The position numbers were made by a program, and so were the translations under genes. The notes under the pieces are model-generated. The model was not told where the DNA came from. It saw only the letters and a list, made by a program, of their open reading frames with translations, and ran no database searches. A stretch of DNA of 64,000 nucleotides. Origin: Saccharothrix sp. NRRL B-16348 (lineage in GTDB: Bacteria; Actinomycetota; Actinomycetes; Mycobacteriales; Pseudonocardiaceae). Shown piece by piece: positions 49,656-59,093 of the stretch. The stretch's first letter is position 1; every line of letters begins with the position of its first letter. The DNA is taken from assembly GCF_001280085.1 (NCBI RefSeq), contig NZ_LGED01000192.1:89800-153799 (forward strand). Direction: 5' to 3'.

Positions 49656-50963
49656 CTAGGCCCGCATGACGGTGGCGATCGGGATGCGGGCCGCGCGCAG
49701 TGCCGGGACGAGGCCGCCGAGGACGCCGGCCACCAGACCCGCGATCACGCCCGCCACGCCCGCCTGCCACGGGAACGCGGTGCCCTCCAGCGCCGGGAAC
49801 CGCGAGCCGAACAGCATCAGCGCGAGCTTCAGCCCCACCACGCCCGCGCCGATCGCCAACGCCGCCGTCAGCAGTCCCGTCAGCAACGTCTCGGCCAGCA
49901 CGATGCCCGCCAGCAGCAGCCGGGGCGTGCCGACGGCGCGGCGCAGCGCGAACTCCTCGATGCGCTCGCCGACGGTGGCGAGGCCCACGTTGAGGATGCC
50001 CGCGACACCGATCATCAGCACCAGCGCCGCCATGCCGAGGAAGATCCAGCGCAGCAGCGCCAGCTCGGTGGACATGCGCTCGAGCGTCTTCACCGTGTCG
50101 ACGTGGAGGCGGTCCGCGGGCGTGCCCGCCGCGACGAGCCTGGCCCGCAGGACGTGCTCCACCTCGACCGCGGCCGGCGTCATGAGCACCTGCAGGCCGG
50201 GGCCCGACCGGCTGTCGCTCATGCTGGTCACCGGCAGCCAGTTCAGCAGCTCGTCGGACCGCACGTAGGCGGTCGGCTGGTAGCCGCCGTCGTCCACCAC
50301 GCCGACGAACTGCGGCGTCGGGTTGGCGGTCGCGCCGTCGACCCTCATCTCGGCGGGCACCTGGTAGCGGCTGAACGCCTTCGCCGCCTCCAGGTTGAGC
50401 ACGAGCCGCGGCGCCAGCGACGGCTCGCCGCCGAAGTCGAGCCACCGGCCCTGCGACGGGCGGAACGGCCGGAACTGGCGGATGTCGCCCGTCAGCCCGA
50501 CGAGTTGCAGCTCGATCGCCTGGCCCTGCGGTGAACCGGCGTTGCCGTCCTCGATCGGGTAGCAGCCGTTCTCGTCGCACGTCATCCGACCGCCGCCGCC
50601 ACCGGGCTGGTCGATCGGGCCGCCGCCCTCGTTGATCGGTTTCACGCCGGGTTCGCCGATGATCGCCCGCGCGGAGGTCATGGCGACGGAGTCGGTGCGG
50701 CCCTTCAGCACCTCCAACGCCACCGGCACGGTCTGCCCCTCCGGCGACAGGTACATCTGCCGGGTGCCGTCCTTGCCCTGGTACAGCTCGACGTCGGCGA
50801 GCATGGCCCGGTTCGCGATCTCCGCGCCGGCCTGCACCACGACGACGGCGAGCACGCCGAGGAACAGGCTGACCATCGACAGGAACGTGCGCAGCTTGCG
50901 GGCCCGGATGCCCTGGCCGCCGATGATCAGCGACGCGCGGAGCCTGCCCGAGAGCCTGATCAC
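49656..50963 (-). CDS. MacB-like ABC transporter permease
   Basis: A 435-residue permease with the MacB/FtsX plan: an N-terminal helix after GIRARKLRTFLSMVSLFLGV, a large extracellular domain (about 45-290), then three C-terminal helices (IFLGMAALVLMIGVAGILNV; VGTPRLLLAGIVLAETLLTG; FPWQAGVAGVIAGLVAGVLG). The FALRRAVGTPRLL loop contacts the ATPase. Such systems export lipoproteins, peptides or drugs by mechanotransmission. The ATG overlaps the ATPase stop by 4 bases. Confidence 0.9.
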   Translation of the reverse strand: MIRLSGRLRASLIIGGQGIRARKLRTFLSMVSLFLGVLAVVVVQAGAEIANRAMLADVELYQGKDGTRQMYLSPEGQTVPVALEVLKGRTDSVAMTSARAIIGEPGVKPINEGGGPIDQPGGGGGRMTCDENGCYPIEDGNAGSPQGQAIELQLVGLTGDIRQFRPFRPSQGRWLDFGGEPSLAPRLVLNLEAAKAFSRYQVPAEMRVDGATANPTPQFVGVVDDGGYQPTAYVRSDELLNWLPVTSMSDSRSGPGLQVLMTPAAVEVEHVLRARLVAAGTPADRLHVDTVKTLERMSTELALLRWIFLGMAALVLMIGVAGILNVGLATVGERIEEFALRRAVGTPRLLLAGIVLAETLLTGLLTAALAIGAGVVGLKLALMLFGSRFPALEGTAFPWQAGVAGVIAGLVAGVLGGLVPALRAARIPIATVMRA

Positions 50964-51685
50964 GCGACCACCCGCTGTCCGGCCGGGCGCAGCAGGCCGT
51001 CGGACAGGTGCAGCACCCGGCCCATCTTGGCCGCGTGGTCGTGGTCGTGGGTGACGAGCACGAGACCGCAGCCCACGTCGGTGGCCTGGCGGAGGACTTC
51101 CACGACGAGGTTGCCGGTCTCGGTGTCGAGCGCGCCGGTCGGCTCGTCGGCGAGCAGTATCCGGGGCTCGCGCACCAGGGCGCGGGCGATGGCGACGCGT
51201 TGCTGCTCGCCGCCGGACAGCCGGGGCGGCTTGTGCTTGGCGAGGTGGCCGATGCCGACGCGTTCCAACGCCGCGAGCACCTTGGCCTTGCGCTTGCGCC
51301 GCGGCAGCCAGCCCTGGCCGTTGACCAGCGCCATGGCCACGTTCTGCGCGGCCGTGAGGTGCTTGAGGAGGAAGAAGCGCTGGAACACAAAGCCGAACTC
51401 GGCGCTGCGCAGCGCGGCGGCCTTGCGTTCGGGGATCTTCGTGATGTCCCGGTCGCCCAGCAGGTACTGGCCGCCGTCGGGCCGGTCGAACAGGCCGATC
51501 AGGCTGAGCAGCGTGCTCTTGCCCGAGCCGGAGCGGCCGAGGATGGCGACGCTGTCGCCCGCGTGCACGGTCAGGTCGACGCCGGAGAGGATGGCGCGCG
51601 GCTCGTCCTGGCCCTTGAGGGTCTTGGTCACGCCGCTGAGGTGGATCAACGGCGGTGGCGGGACGAGCAGCGGCGACGTGGTCAC
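50960..51685 (-). CDS. MacB-like ABC transporter ATPase
   Basis: A 241-residue ATPase. Walker A LGRSGSGKSTLLSLIG is at about 49-64, FVFQRFFLLKHLTAAQNVAM is the Q-loop, and the signature [15 protein letters not shown] and Walker B ILLADEPTGALD follow. The LolD/MacB-type D-E-P-T-G-A-L-D and short C-terminus place it with the exporter permease. The GTG start overlaps the adaptor stop by 4 bases. Confidence 0.92.
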   Translation of the reverse strand: MTTSPLLVPPPPLIHLSGVTKTLKGQDEPRAILSGVDLTVHAGDSVAILGRSGSGKSTLLSLIGLFDRPDGGQYLLGDRDITKIPERKAAALRSAEFGFVFQRFFLLKHLTAAQNVAMALVNGQGWLPRRKRKAKVLAALERVGIGHLAKHKPPRLSGGEQQRVAIARALVREPRILLADEPTGALDTETGNLVVEVLRQATDVGCGLVLVTHDHDHAAKMGRVLHLSDGLLRPAGQRVVA

Positions 51686-52686
51686 TTGCGCCCCGCCGAC
51701 GGCTCGACCTGGCCGGCGGCCTCGCCCGGCGGCAGGTTCGGTCCCGGCACGGCCAGCGTCTCCTCGCCGGTGAGGCCGGACTTGACCTCCACGACCTTGC
51801 CGTCGGTGAGGCCGAGCTGCACGTCGGTGGTCACCCTGGTGCCGTCGGCCCCGACCACGTCGACCTTGCCCTTGCCCTGGCCGCCTGCGACCGCCTCGAC
51901 CGGCACGACCAGCGCGTTCTGCGCGGACGCGGTGACCAGTTCGAGGGTGGCGGCGGCGCCGTTGATCAGTTTGACGTCGGCGGGCGCGGTGCACACCAGG
52001 CGCAGGCCGGTCGGCTCGGACGAGGTGTTCGGCTCCGGCTCCTGCCGGGGCGGCGGCGCCGGGGTGTTGGCGCCGGTGGCGTCGGTGTCCGGCTCGGGCA
52101 GGTCGGGCGGCGGCGCGGGGACGGTGCCGACGGGCAGTGCCGCGATCGTGCCGAGCAGCGTGCAGGGGAACGGGCCGGGGCCGTTCTTGATCTGCGCCTG
52201 CACGGTGCCCTGCGCGGCGTCGGCGATCCGGTAGGCCTGCTCGCCGTCGATCTCGGCGACGATGCCGTAGCCCGCGTACTTCGCCGACGCGATCGGCATG
52301 CCCGCGGTGACCGTGGCGCGGTCGTCGACCAGGCGTCCGCCGAACGTGGAGCCGGCGGGCACGTCGACGTTGTTGGGCTTGCCGTCGAGCCAGACGGTGG
52401 CGATCCGGGTCGGCCTGGTCGGCGTGGCGGTCGGCTCGGCCACGTCCCAGTAGCGCACCTGGCCCGCGACCGGCGCCACGATCCCGAACAGCGGGTTCAT
52501 GGTGACCTTGCCGGTCAGGCTGACCTCGTTGGTCAGGTCCTGCCTGGTCGGCTTGGCCGTGGTCTGCACGGTGTCACGCGGCGCGAGCTCCGGGTTGAGC
52601 GGCTCGGCTCCGGTCGACGTGCACGAGGCCGCGGTGACTACCACCGCGGCCAGTCCGCACACGCGGACGAAGGCAGTTCTGGACAC
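51682..52686 (-). CDS. lipoprotein adaptor of the MacB-like export system (HlyD-like)
   Basis: A 334-residue lipoprotein, lipobox VVTAASC (Cys22), starting at GTG after GGGGGGACC. The core resembles actinobacterial efflux adaptors: LTNEVSLTGKVTMNPLFGIV, APVAGQVRYWDV, GMPIASAKYAGYGIVAEIDG, a Pro-rich insert, then LVVPVEAVAGGQGKGKVDVV and DGKVVEVKSGLTGEETLAVPG. It would bridge the permease to the outside envelope layers. It is the first gene of a three-gene operon (adaptor, ATPase, permease). Confidence 0.85.
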   Translation of the reverse strand: MSRTAFVRVCGLAAVVVTAASCTSTGAEPLNPELAPRDTVQTTAKPTRQDLTNEVSLTGKVTMNPLFGIVAPVAGQVRYWDVAEPTATPTRPTRIATVWLDGKPNNVDVPAGSTFGGRLVDDRATVTAGMPIASAKYAGYGIVAEIDGEQAYRIADAAQGTVQAQIKNGPGPFPCTLLGTIAALPVGTVPAPPPDLPEPDTDATGANTPAPPPRQEPEPNTSSEPTGLRLVCTAPADVKLINGAAATLELVTASAQNALVVPVEAVAGGQGKGKVDVVGADGTRVTTDVQLGLTDGKVVEVKSGLTGEETLAVPGPNLPPGEAAGQVEPSAGRK

Positions 52687-52771
52687 CGGTCCCCCCAAAG
52701 CGATTTCCCTATCCGGTTTCGCCAATTTACCCATATGACGCCGGGGGGATCATCGGGGTTGCGCGCCAACG

Positions 52772-52812
52772 GGAAACCGCTCTCACCCCGCGTGGGGACG
52801 AGAGCGGTTTCC
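52772..52812 (-). terminator. terminator after the SGNH hydrolase
   Basis: A 13-bp stem (GGAAACCGCTCTC / GAGAGCGGTTTCC) whose 15-base loop holds a second small CCCC/GGGG pair, 15 bases past the hydrolase stop on the minus strand. Confidence 0.75.
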
Positions 52813-52827
52813 GGTGGTCAGGGTCTT

Positions 52828-53859
52828 CTACGCGACCGCGTGCAGGTTGCCGTCGGCGCCGGCGAGGCACCGGGCCGAGCCCGCGCCGCCGGTGACGAAC
52901 TCGGTGAGGCAGCGGCCGAGCTGCTCGTGGCCGGCGGCGTTCGGGTGGAACGACTGCTGGGCCAGGTGCAGGCCGATGGCGTCCAGTCCGCCGGTCACCA
53001 ACGCGTACGGGTCGACGGTCAGCCTGCGCTGCCACTCGCCCGCGGAGCTCTCGCCCTTGCTGCACGCCTCGCGGTTCTCGGTCGCGCGGGAGAGGTCGAG
53101 GAACTTCACGCCCGACCGGGTCGCCACGCCGCGCAGCGCCTCGGACAGCTGCGGCACGGCGGTGGTGCGGCCGTAGGCGGCGTCGGCGAGGCGCAGCGGG
53201 CAGCCCTGCGGCCCGTGCAGGTAGCGGTCCATCTTCTCGGTCACCGGTGAGGCGTACGAGGTGAGGACCAGGTTGTAGGAGGAGTTGGGGTAACCGGCCT
53301 GGGTCATGGCGGCGCGCACGTCGCGCAGGGCGTTCTCGACCTTGGGCGCCATCGCGGCCAGCCGGCCGGACCACTCCCGTTCCAACGTGGACCGGCAGCT
53401 CGAACCGAACGGGTTCACCCACGCGGCGACGCAGTCGACCATGGTGTCGGCGAACCGCACGTCGTCGTTCGCGCCGACCTGCACCACGACCGTGGTGACG
53501 CGGTACTGGCGGGCGATGTCGATCAGCCGCCGTGCCTGGGAGCCCTCGGTGTAGTGCACGGTGTCGGCGAGGGACACGTTCGCCGAGTCCGCACCCGAGC
53601 ACGCCAGGTTGACCGTGCGGTCGGCCAGCCGGGTGCGGTGGACCATGGCCTGGGTGGAGCGGTGGCACCAGTTGCCGTTCTCGCCCGCGGTGCCGGGCTC
53701 GTAGGAGCCGGCGCCTTCGCCGGACATCGCGCTGTCGCCGAGCGACACCACGGCGGTCGGCCGGTCGTCGACGGCGCTCGCCGTCGTGGGGATCGCGAAG
53801 AAGGTGGAGCCGGTGAGCAAGAGCGCGCCGACCACGGCGCCAACCTGTTTCCGCGACAC
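52828..53859 (-). CDS. secreted SGNH/GDSL hydrolase
   Basis: A 343-residue secreted esterase/lipase starting at GTG after GGAGG. Signal peptide about 1-29. The SGNH blocks are visible: VSLGDSAMSGEGAGSY with the nucleophile Ser, VNLACSGADSANV with Gly, VVVQVGANDD with Asn, and the catalytic His near the end in SFHPNAAGHEQLG. Six cysteines probably form three disulfides as in Streptomyces SGNH lipases. It hydrolyses short-chain esters or phospholipids outside the cell. Confidence 0.92.
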   Translation of the reverse strand: MSRKQVGAVVGALLLTGSTFFAIPTTASAVDDRPTAVVSLGDSAMSGEGAGSYEPGTAGENGNWCHRSTQAMVHRTRLADRTVNLACSGADSANVSLADTVHYTEGSQARRLIDIARQYRVTTVVVQVGANDDVRFADTMVDCVAAWVNPFGSSCRSTLEREWSGRLAAMAPKVENALRDVRAAMTQAGYPNSSYNLVLTSYASPVTEKMDRYLHGPQGCPLRLADAAYGRTTAVPQLSEALRGVATRSGVKFLDLSRATENREACSKGESSAGEWQRRLTVDPYALVTGGLDAIGLHLAQQSFHPNAAGHEQLGRCLTEFVTGGAGSARCLAGADGNLHAVA

Positions 53860-54009
53860 CGCAGGCCTCCAAGGGTGTGCCGTCGATCGGACGTGATCCG
53901 ACCGTAGGGTGCGCGTAACGTGCCGACAACGTCCGATCGGCTGTTTTGCCCGAACCTTCGGCTGTCCGCACGCCGCCGGTTCCGCCGGCGGTCCACAAAG
54001 GACGGGCGG

Positions 54010-54438
54010 TCAGCCCCAGGCGGCGAGGTGGTCCGCGCAGGCCCGGGACACCGCGGCTTCGTCGGCCCCGTCGGCCAAGTGGCCCATCGGCAGCTCCGCC
54101 AGGACGTCGGCGGGCAGGCGCTCCACGATCTCGGCGACCTTCTGCGCCACCCACCGCGACTCGGCCCGACCGTCTACGAACATCTGCGCGACGTGGGTGC
54201 AGGACAGCGCGGCGGAGGCCACGGCGGCGGGCGGGATCGACGCGCCGCAGTCGGCCAGCGCGCCCGCCAGCACGTCGCGCACCTCCCCCGAGTGCTTGCC
54301 GCTGAGCCCCGCCAACGTGCGCAGGTCGTCACCGTCGTACCCCTCGACCAGCCAGTGCGCGGCCCAGCCGGGAACGTCCTCGGCGGTGACGGCGTCGAGC
54401 GCCGCCCGGAGCGCGACCACCTTCGGCGTGGGGATCAT
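54010..54438 (-). CDS. unknown cytoplasmic helical protein
   Basis: A 142-residue protein rich in Ala and Asp/Glu, mostly helical by composition, with AAHWLVEGYDGDDLRTLAGL, SGEVRDVLAGALADCG and ESRWVAQKVAEIVERLP. No signal peptide or membrane helix. I do not recognise a family; small helical proteins of this kind occur widely in actinomycetes. It is a single gene. Confidence 0.6.
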   Translation of the reverse strand: MIPTPKVVALRAALDAVTAEDVPGWAAHWLVEGYDGDDLRTLAGLSGKHSGEVRDVLAGALADCGASIPPAAVASAALSCTHVAQMFVDGRAESRWVAQKVAEIVERLPADVLAELPMGHLADGADEAAVSRACADHLAAWG

Positions 54439-54603
54439 GGGCTTATCGTGCGGTGCGCGGCACCGTGAGTCGAATGAGAATCGGTGCGGAGACATCTCGG
54501 CCCACGACACGCCGAGCACCGCCCCCCGGCTGGAAGCACCACGCGGTCAAGGCGTCGCCGCACCGCATCCGCCACAGCCCGACGGTCGAGGATTCTCGTA
54601 GCC

Positions 54604-54641
54604 GTCGTGGACTCCGCCGTGCGCACGGCGGAGTCCACGAC
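54604..54641. terminator. perfect 38-bp palindrome, probable terminator
   Basis: A 19-bp arm starting GTCGTGGACTCCGCCGTGC is followed directly by its exact complement, forming a very stable hairpin 8 bases past the stop of the P-loop gene on the minus strand. Confidence 0.75.
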
Positions 54642-54648
54642 AGGTCGA

Positions 54649-55311
54649 TCAGGTCAACCAGGGGCTGAAGTGGTCGGCCACGACGGTGGTCAGGCCGCCC
54701 ACGCTGAGGCGGCCGTCGACCTCGATCACCCGCAGACCGTGCTCCCCCGCCCGGTCGACCACGTCGTCGGCCAGCAAGCGGTCTCGTTCGAGGCGGTTCG
54801 CCTGCGCGCGTTCCGGGTCGCTCACGGCGGCGGAGACCTTCGCCGCCCTGGGCAGTTCACGCAGTTGCCGTTGCCGGAACCCCTCGGTCGGCACCAGGAA
54901 CACGGCCTGGCGCGGGTCGGCGAGCAGCGGGGCGACGAGTTCCGGCCGCAGACCCCACCCCTCGGCGACGAGCGGACGGCCGCTGGACAGGGCACGCAGA
55001 TCGTCGAGCACCATCCCGAAGCGCTCGGCGTGGCTGCGCTTGCTGTGCTCGGCCATCTCCCGCGGTGACGGCCGCACCCAGGTCGTGTCGGGATCGTGCG
55101 CCTGGAGGGTCTGCCACGCGTGCCGGTGCGGGTAGCGCGCGGCCTGCGCCAGCGCGCGGTCGTAGTGGCCTCGGGCGTCGTGGAAGTCGTAGTGGTAGGC
55201 GGTCAGTCCGAATCGGCGCGACAGGAGCCAGGCGACGGTCGACTTGCCCGACCACTGCGCGCCGCCGATCCACAGGACAGTGCTGAGTTCACCAGAAGGT
55301 CCCCACCTCAT
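54649..55311 (-). CDS. P-loop kinase-like protein
   Basis: A 220-residue cytoplasmic protein with an early Walker A loop VLWIGGAQWSGKSTVAWLL (about 12-30), an AYHYDFHDARGHYDRAL segment, and GRPLVAEGWGLRPELVAPLL, where a Glu could serve as the base. LERDRLLADDVVDRAGEHGL near the end resembles the lid region of small-molecule kinases such as AAA_33/zeta-type proteins. Phosphorylation of a small molecule is likely but the substrate is unknown. The ATG at 55311 has no good ribosome site; its first 14 bases recur 107 bases upstream. Confidence 0.75.
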   Translation of the reverse strand: MRWGPSGELSTVLWIGGAQWSGKSTVAWLLSRRFGLTAYHYDFHDARGHYDRALAQAARYPHRHAWQTLQAHDPDTTWVRPSPREMAEHSKRSHAERFGMVLDDLRALSSGRPLVAEGWGLRPELVAPLLADPRQAVFLVPTEGFRQRQLRELPRAAKVSAAVSDPERAQANRLERDRLLADDVVDRAGEHGLRVIEVDGRLSVGGLTTVVADHFSPWLT

Positions 55312-55583
55312 GGTGGCAAGGGTGAGCTTGTCCGACGGCTCGCGCAAGTCTTGTTTTTGCTGGTCAGACCTGGTTTAGTAGAGGGAGTCCAGCCGGTGAT
55401 ATGCGGTCCCCACCTCATCACCCCCGGCGATCGGACCTTCCGGCGCCACTGGCGCGGTTTCACCCTTACGTCGCAACGAACCGGGCATATCAGTGCAGCT
55501 CAGCGGGTATCCGAAGCTCCCCCACCCGGTTCGACGAGGAGCAGGACTATGGGCACCTCCCCCTGCCGCGACGGGAGGCCGTG

Positions 55584-55763
55584 ATGGCGCAGTCGCGGGA
55601 CCTGATCGACATCCGCAGCGGAGACCTCTTCCACCAACCAGTCCCGTACGGCCTGGTGTACCCGACGTGCACGGCGGACGGCGAAGCGCCGCCCAGCCAG
55701 CGCGGCCGGACCTGGGAACACCTGACCGCGTCGGGCCGCGTCCTGCAGCCGGTATCCCGGTGA
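55584..55763 (+). CDS. small unknown protein (59 residues)
   Basis: A 59-residue frame with a fair ribosome site (GGGAGG, 7 bases before the ATG). It reads MAQSRDLIDIRSGDLFHQPV, then PYGLVYPTCTADGEAPPSQR, ending GRTWEHLTASGRVLQPVSR. No family is recognised. An 11-codon reading frame (55549-55584) with its own GAGGAG site ends in TGATG on this start codon, so the two may be coupled. It stands alone between the P-loop gene and the SARP gene. Confidence 0.5.
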   Translation: MAQSRDLIDIRSGDLFHQPVPYGLVYPTCTADGEAPPSQRGRTWEHLTASGRVLQPVSR

Positions 55764-55853
55764 AGCGCGGCGATCACTCCCGGACGGGGCCGTGGGCACT
55801 CGCCCGCGGCCCCGTTTCACAACTGCTGTCCTAAGTAGACCGACGCCGGGAAC

Positions 55854-58800
55854 TCACGGGCTCACGCGAGCCGCGCACAGCCGGCAGTCCGGCACGGCCC
55901 GGTCCGGCACGCCGAGCGCCGCGTAACCCTCCGCCGCCGCACGCCACCACCGCACCGCCTCGCCGTGCCGCCCCGAAGCGCACTCCGCCCGCGCCACCCC
56001 GTGGTGCCCGCGTGCCCGCTCGTACCGGCCGCCGACCCTCCGCGCGTGCTCGAAGTGCCGCAACGCCAACTCCGGCTCACCGGTCGCCAGGCGCAGCAGC
56101 CCCAACTGGTGCCGCACCTCGCCCAGCAACGACGAATCGTCCGCCACGGCGCCGACCGCCAACGCCGCGTCGAGGTGGTCACGGGCCTGGCCGAGCGCGC
56201 CGCGCGCCAGGTGCACCGACCCGAGCCCGCACAGCGCCTCGCCCTCGTGCCGCTGGTCGCCCAGCTCGCGGAACCGGACCAGGGCGTCGCGGTAGTGCGC
56301 GGTCGCGTGGTCGGATTCGCCCGCCAGCCGGTGCACGTGCCCGAGGTTGAGGGTGGCGGCGGCCACGCCGAACCGGTTGGCCAGCTTCTCGAACAGGGTC
56401 AACGCCCGCCGGCCGTGGTCGAGCGCGCGGGTCGTGTCGCCGAGCCTGAGGTGGAAGCCGCCGAGCGCGGTGTGCGCGACCGCCTCGCCGAACGCGTCGT
56501 CCTGGTCGAGCCGCAGCGCGAGCACCCGGTCGCCCCGCTCGACCGCGTCCCGGTAGCGCCCGGCCAGGTAGTGGACGACGGCGATGTTCGTCAACGTCCG
56601 CGCCGCACCGGCCGTGCTGCCGAGTTCTTCCCACAGCGCCAACGCCTGTTCGTAGGCGTCCAACGCGTCGGTGTGCCGTTGGGCGGTCTGGTAGGCGACG
56701 CCGAGCCCGTTGAGCATCTCGGCCTGGGCGCGGATGTCGCCGAGGGTGCGCGCGGACGTCAGGCCGAGTTCGTGGGCCGCGGTCCAGTCGTCCAGCAGGC
56801 CGAGGGTGAACCAGTGCCGCCACAGCGCGTTCGGCAGCCGCCAGGCGTGGTCGTGCAGGCCGGACGCGGCGGCGAGGCGGGTGGCCGCGACGAGGTTGCG
56901 GCGTTCGGCGTCCAGCCACCGCGCGGCGGTGTCGTGGTCGCCGTCGCCCGCGTCGGTCTCGACCGCGGCCACCGCCTCCACCGCCCGGTCCAGGTACCAG
57001 TCGAGCACCCGGGCCACGGCGGCGTCGTGCTCGTCGGGGTCGGCCAGCTCGGCGGCGTACACGCGCAGCAGGTCGTGCAGCCGGTAGCGGTCGAGCCCGA
57101 CCTCCTCCACCAGGTGGCCGGAGGCGAGCACGGCGAGCTGGTGCCGGACGTCCGACCCGGTGGCCGCGGCGGCGGCGTCGGCGTCGAAGTCCGGGCCCGG
57201 TAACGCGCCGAGCCGCCGGAACACCGACGCCACGTCGGGCGGCAACGCCCGGTAGGACCAGGAGAACACGGCGCGCACCGCGGAGGACGGGTCGTCCGGG
57301 GGCGAGAGCAGGTCGATCCGCCTGGGCTCGTCGGCCAGCTGCGCGGCCAGCGCGGTCAACGTCACCGAGGGTCTTCGGACGGCCCGGTGCGCCGCGACCC
57401 GCAACGCCAGCGGCAGCCCGCCGCACAGGTCGACCAGCCGTGCGGCGGCGGCCGGTTCGACGTCCACGCGTCGGCCGAGCACGCCGCGCAGCAGCGCCAC
57501 GCCGTCGTCGGTGGACAGCGGCACGACGGCGATCGGGTGGGCTCCGTCGCGGGCGGCGAGGCCGGCCAGCTCGGCACGACTGGTGACCACGACCGCGCAG
57601 CCGGGCGCGCCGGGCAGCAGCGGCCGGACCTGCTCGGCGGACCGGGCGTTGTCCAGGACCAGGAGGACGCGGCGGTCGGCGAGCAGCGACCGGCACAGCG
57701 CCGAGCGCTCGGCCTCGCTCTCCGGCACGTGGTCGCGGTGCACGTCCAACGCGCGCAGGAACTCGCCGAGCACGGCACGCGGCGACACCGGCTCACCTTC
57801 CCCGTGCCCGCCGAGGTCGGCGTAGAGCTGCCCGTCGGGGAACCGGTCGGCGACGCGGTGCGCCCAGCGGAGCGCGAGGGCGGTCTTCCCGACACCGGGC
57901 GTGCCGACGAGCGCGACCACGACGGGCCCGGCAGGCACGGCACACGACTCACCCGCCACCTCCGCCTCGACGGCCCCGCCACTCGCCGCCCCGGCGAACC
58001 CTGCGACCCCACCCGTCGCCGCCGCGCCGGTAACGGGCCCGACGCGGGAGGCGGACTCGGCGAACAGGACGCCCACCTGCCCGGCGGCCCGGTCGTCCAC
58101 CGCCGACCGACCGGCGAGCCCGGCGACCGCGGCAGGCGCGGAGGGCAGCCCATCCCCCACCCGATCCGCCGCCGGCTCCAAACGCCGCCCTACCGCCGCC
58201 CGATCCGCAGCAGGCTCCAAAGGCCGCCCGGCCCCCGCCCGCTCCGGCACCGGCGGGGCGAGCAGGGCGTCCAGCGCGGCCAGGTACTCCTCCCTCGCCA
58301 CCAAGTCACCGGCCGGCGGCAGTTGGCGAGGAGTCGGCGCGGCGGCGCGGGCCGGGGTGTCGGCGTCGTCCAGCAGCCGCTGGTGCAAGTGGCGCAGGTC
58401 CGCACCTGGCTCGACGCCCGCCTGCTCGACCAGCAGCCCGCGCAACCGCCGGTAGACCGCCAAGGCCTCCACCCGCCGCCCGCAGCGGTGCAGGGCGAGC
58501 ATCAGGGCGCCCGCCACCCGTTCCCGCCCGGGGTGCTCGGCGGCCAACGCGGTCAGGTCGCCGACCACGTCGTGGTGCCGCCCCAGCTCGAGGTCGGCCT
58601 CCAGCCGGTCCTCCAGCGCGGCCAGGCGTTCCTCCGCCAGCGCTACCACCAGCCGGTTGCGCAGCGGGCCGTCCGCCGTGTCCGCCAACGCCACGCCGCG
58701 CCACTCGCCCAGCGCCGTCGCGAGCAGCCGCCGCCGCACCGCCACGTCCGCCGTGGCCCTCGCCCGTGCCGCCGCCTCCCGGAACCGGTGCAGGTCGACG

Positions 58801-59093
58801 TCGTCCGGGTCGATGTCCAGCCGGTAGCCGCCGCCCGTGCCGACCAGCGCCACGCCGAACCCGCCGAGCAGCTTGCGCAGCCTCGACGCGTACACCTGCA
58901 ACGTGCCGCGGGCGGTCGGCGGAGGCACGTCCCACAACGCCTCCGCCAACCGCGCCACCGGCACCACGCGACCGGCCTCCGAGGCCAGCACCGCCAGCAC
59001 GCACCGGAGCTGCGGACCCGGCACCGGGATCAGCCGATCCCCGTGCGCCAGCTCGACCGGACCCAGGACCGACAACCGCACCGTGCCCCCCAT
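55854..59093 (-). CDS. SARP-family regulator with NB-ARC ATPase and TPR repeats (AfsR-like)
   Basis: A 1079-residue AfsR-type regulator. The OmpR-like DNA-binding domain covers about 1-95 (VRLSVLGPVELAHGDRL, CVLAVLASEAGRVVPVARL, VYASRLRKLLGG), and the BTAD helical domain about 96-245 (LRGLLVEQAGVEPGADLRHL). After an Ala/Pro linker comes an NB-ARC ATPase (Walker A VGTPGVGKTALALRW, near residue 400), then TPR repeats to the end (ALDAYEQALALWEELG, DHATAHYRDALVRFRELG). Such proteins activate secondary metabolism or development. ATG 59093 and GTG 59081 are both possible starts. No biosynthetic cluster is visible nearby; it is divergent from the methyltransferase gene. Confidence 0.9.
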   Translation of the reverse strand: MGGTVRLSVLGPVELAHGDRLIPVPGPQLRCVLAVLASEAGRVVPVARLAEALWDVPPPTARGTLQVYASRLRKLLGGFGVALVGTGGGYRLDIDPDDVDLHRFREAAARARATADVAVRRRLLATALGEWRGVALADTADGPLRNRLVVALAEERLAALEDRLEADLELGRHHDVVGDLTALAAEHPGRERVAGALMLALHRCGRRVEALAVYRRLRGLLVEQAGVEPGADLRHLHQRLLDDADTPARAAAPTPRQLPPAGDLVAREEYLAALDALLAPPVPERAGAGRPLEPAADRAAVGRRLEPAADRVGDGLPSAPAAVAGLAGRSAVDDRAAGQVGVLFAESASRVGPVTGAAATGGVAGFAGAASGGAVEAEVAGESCAVPAGPVVVALVGTPGVGKTALALRWAHRVADRFPDGQLYADLGGHGEGEPVSPRAVLGEFLRALDVHRDHVPESEAERSALCRSLLADRRVLLVLDNARSAEQVRPLLPGAPGCAVVVTSRAELAGLAARDGAHPIAVVPLSTDDGVALLRGVLGRRVDVEPAAAARLVDLCGGLPLALRVAAHRAVRRPSVTLTALAAQLADEPRRIDLLSPPDDPSSAVRAVFSWSYRALPPDVASVFRRLGALPGPDFDADAAAAATGSDVRHQLAVLASGHLVEEVGLDRYRLHDLLRVYAAELADPDEHDAAVARVLDWYLDRAVEAVAAVETDAGDGDHDTAARWLDAERRNLVAATRLAAASGLHDHAWRLPNALWRHWFTLGLLDDWTAAHELGLTSARTLGDIRAQAEMLNGLGVAYQTAQRHTDALDAYEQALALWEELGSTAGAARTLTNIAVVHYLAGRYRDAVERGDRVLALRLDQDDAFGEAVAHTALGGFHLRLGDTTRALDHGRRALTLFEKLANRFGVAAATLNLGHVHRLAGESDHATAHYRDALVRFRELGDQRHEGEALCGLGSVHLARGALGQARDHLDAALAVGAVADDSSLLGEVRHQLGLLRLATGEPELALRHFEHARRVGGRYERARGHHGVARAECASGRHGEAVRWWRAAAEGYAALGVPDRAVPDCRLCAARVSP

